The notes beneath the pieces are model-generated. The model made no database searches. It saw only the letters and a list, made by a program, of their open reading frames with translations, and was not told the origin of the DNA. The position numbers and the translations under genes are program-made. This document shows, in pieces, positions 21,933 through 23,688 of a DNA stretch of 23,688 bases. The stretch covers positions 1 through 23,688 of the forward strand of contig CAYMTN010000060.1 of the NCBI GenBank assembly GCA_964393335.1. The letters are read 5' to 3'. The DNA is from CAYMTN01 sp964393335. GTDB lineage: Bacteria > Chloroflexota > Anaerolineae > Aggregatilineales > Aggregatilineaceae. Each line of letters starts with the position of its first letter. Position 1 is the first letter of the stretch.

Positions 21933-23408
21933 ATGGCAAGCAATTGGCTGGCGTTTGACATCGGCACCACGGGTGCAAAAGCCGCCCTGGTCGACAGCAC
22001 GGGACGCGTGCTGCGCAGCGTGGCCCGTGAATATCCGACCCACACCGCTGCGGGCGGCGTGATGGAACAAGACGCAAGCGATTGGTGGGCAGCCGTATGC
22101 GACGCAAGCCACGCGCTTGACGCCCAAAATAATGTCGGTGCCATCGCGCTCACCGGACAGATGCAGGACGTGATATTGGTGAATGCCGCCAGTGATCCGG
22201 TTCGCCCAGTCATGCTCTACAGCGATACACGCGCCCACGCCGAGGCAGAACAGGTCACTGAGAAATTCGGTGCCGACCGAATTCACGAATTGACCGGCAA
22301 CTATCAGGACGCAGGTAGCCTGCTGGCCAAGCTGTCGTGGCTCCAAACGCACGAACCCGCTTCAATCGAAGCCAGCACCCGGTTACTATTGGGCGCAGCG
22401 GATTTTATCGCCCTCAAGATGACAGGCATCGCTACGACGGATACCACTACCGCTTCAACAACCGGCCTGATGAATCTTGCAACGCGCAGGGCTTTGGATG
22501 ATACGGTTTTCGCTGAGCTTGGCATCAGCAACAGCACTCGGCTGTTACCGCGCATCACGCCTGGTGGCCAACACATTGGTGAATTGACAACCCACGCCGC
22601 CAAAGCGCTGGGCCTGCAACCAGGTATCCCGGTGCATCACGGCCCAGGGGACGCGGGCGCGGCGACAATTGGCGCCGGCAGTGGCGAAATCGGCACAGCT
22701 TACGCCTATCTTGGAACCAGCGGTTGGATTGCCTTCACCGCAGCCGGACGCGCCCGGCCTGGACAGAGCGTAATCACGCTGGCGCATCCAGCGCCTGGGC
22801 GCTATATCCAGGTCGCACCCTTGCTCACTGCGGGCGGCAACCTGGAATGGGTGCGCGATCTGTTCGGCAGTGACAACTACGACGACCTGATATCCAACGC
22901 GCTGGAAGGCGCGCCGTCGCGCCTGTTGTACCTGCCCTATCTGAACGGCGAGCGCTCTCCGTTCAGCGACCCACATGCGCGCGGAGCATTTGTGGGGCTG
23001 CAAGCGAATATGAGCCGGAGCGATCTCTACCGCGCTGTGCTGGAAGGCGTCGCGTATGCTTACCGCCACGCACTAGACGCCCTGGCTCCAAGATCGACCA
23101 CCACGTTGACCTTCACGGGGGGCGGCACGCGATCCAGGTTGTGGTGCCAGTTGTTCTCAGACATCATCTGCCTGCCCATCGCCATCCAAGCGGACGCGGA
23201 GAATGTCGGCGTGCGCGGTGCCATTCTTGCCGCACAGGTAGCCAGCGAGGAACGCGCAACCTTTGCAGCGCAAGAATTCTCTCCCATCGAGGTGATTTTG
23301 CAGCCAGACCCGATCAACGCGCAGCATTTTGACCACCAGTATCAGGTTTTCCGGGATACCTATCCCGCCCTGAAAGCCATCTTCGAGCGTTTGGCCTCAG
23401 CGCCTTGA
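21933..23408 (+). CDS. FGGY-family carbohydrate kinase (xylulokinase-like)
   Basis: A 491-residue ATP-dependent sugar/polyol kinase, last gene of the operon. Visible motifs: phosphate loop 'AFDIGTTGAKAAL' (7-19), substrate region 'LTGQMQDVILV' and 'PVMLYSDTRAHAEAE' (93-105), catalytic Asp240 in 'HHGPGDAGAATIGAG', 'YLPYLNGERSPFSDPHARGAF' and the adenosine-binding 'LTFTGGGTRSRLWCQLFSDI'. The GQM-H-G motif of xylulokinases reads GQMQD here, so the substrate may not be xylulose. I start at ATG 21933 because GAGG (21921-21924) lies eight bases upstream; GTG 21924 would overlap the stop of the TrpA-like gene. Probable role: phosphorylate the imported sugar, whose product the TrpA-like enzyme may then cleave. 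Confidence 0.92.
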   Translation: MASNWLAFDIGTTGAKAALVDSTGRVLRSVAREYPTHTAAGGVMEQDASDWWAAVCDASHALDAQNNVGAIALTGQMQDVILVNAASDPVRPVMLYSDTRAHAEAEQVTEKFGADRIHELTGNYQDAGSLLAKLSWLQTHEPASIEASTRLLLGAADFIALKMTGIATTDTTTASTTGLMNLATRRALDDTVFAELGISNSTRLLPRITPGGQHIGELTTHAAKALGLQPGIPVHHGPGDAGAATIGAGSGEIGTAYAYLGTSGWIAFTAAGRARPGQSVITLAHPAPGRYIQVAPLLTAGGNLEWVRDLFGSDNYDDLISNALEGAPSRLLYLPYLNGERSPFSDPHARGAFVGLQANMSRSDLYRAVLEGVAYAYRHALDALAPRSTTTLTFTGGGTRSRLWCQLFSDIICLPIAIQADAENVGVRGAILAAQVASEERATFAAQEFSPIEVILQPDPINAQHFDHQYQVFRDTYPALKAIFERLASAP

Positions 23409-23688
23409 GCTTGCACCATCGAACTGCCCAGTGATGCAAAAACAATCCCAAGGGGATAGTGGCCTAAAACAACCCGGCTACGGCTCCGTTTCAGAAACCG
23501 TGGGGCAAAAAGGCAGGTTAGAATAGTGGAGGCTTTCAGCGCCAAATGGAGCAGCAAAGGAGCGATCCAACGGCGAAGGAAGGGTCAGTCGAACTCGATA
23601 GAAAAACCAGACTCTGCTAGACGGTGAATATCCCAAGAGCTTTCTCGTCGAATTTTCCACACTTTGGCAGAGCTGTACCGAGGTTGGA
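23409..23688. other. Right-edge stretch without a supported gene
   Basis: About 280 bases. A weak hairpin (CATC/GATG plus ACT/AGT, 23417-23436) follows the kinase stop but lacks a T-run. Short open frames on both strands show no recognisable domain or ribosome site. Base composition is less GC-rich than the operon, so it may be the start of a different region beyond the edge. Confidence 0.4.

Noticed and set aside
23478..23660. Possible minus-strand small gene at the right edge
   Set aside because: No ribosome site, no motif and no neighbour evidence; length is within chance for this base composition.

Overview
The window is GC-rich and densely coded. It looks like a chromosomal segment from a member of the Chloroflexota, probably an Anaerolineae relative. 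That assignment is an inference from gene style (lipid-free secreted proteins with '...AQDGG' signal-peptide ends, an NHLM peptide-export locus, many paired two-component genes). There is no rRNA or other taxonomic marker to prove it.

Left part (1-8985). The 3' end of a large beta-rich protein is followed by a short Nif11-type leader peptide gene with a double-glycine site and a cysteine-free 12-residue tail, closed by a strong terminator. A promoter then drives a stand-alone cyclic-nucleotide-binding-fold protein. Convergent to it, and touching it stop codon to stop codon, is a three-gene minus-strand export operon: an HlyD-like adaptor, an ABC transporter with an N-terminal C39 peptidase, and a second ABC transporter without peptidase. 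Together these form an NHLM (nitrile hydratase/Nif11 leader microcin) export system. No RiPP modification enzyme is visible in the window.

Middle part (8986-16368). selD (selenophosphate synthetase) starts at a GTG and reads through an in-frame UGA at codon 18, predicted to be selenocysteine, so the organism should decode UGA as Sec. Then come a secreted GH114-like glycosidase, a GC-rich structured intergenic region, an Hsp20 chaperone, a flavin-containing monooxygenase-like oxidoreductase, and an OmpR-type response regulator/histidine kinase pair whose first gene looks nearly leaderless. Facing them is a secreted protein made of two near-identical domains joined by a methionine/aspartate-rich linker.

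Right part (16369-23688). A small IS200-type insertion sequence (tnpA with matching end hairpins) lies directly upstream of a sugar-type operon: periplasmic binding protein, double-domain ABC ATPase, RbsC-like permease, a TrpA-fold protein and an FGGY sugar kinase. The operon suggests import of a sugar or polyol, phosphorylation by the kinase, and possibly a retro-aldol cleavage by the TrpA-like enzyme. The last 280 bases show no gene I can support.
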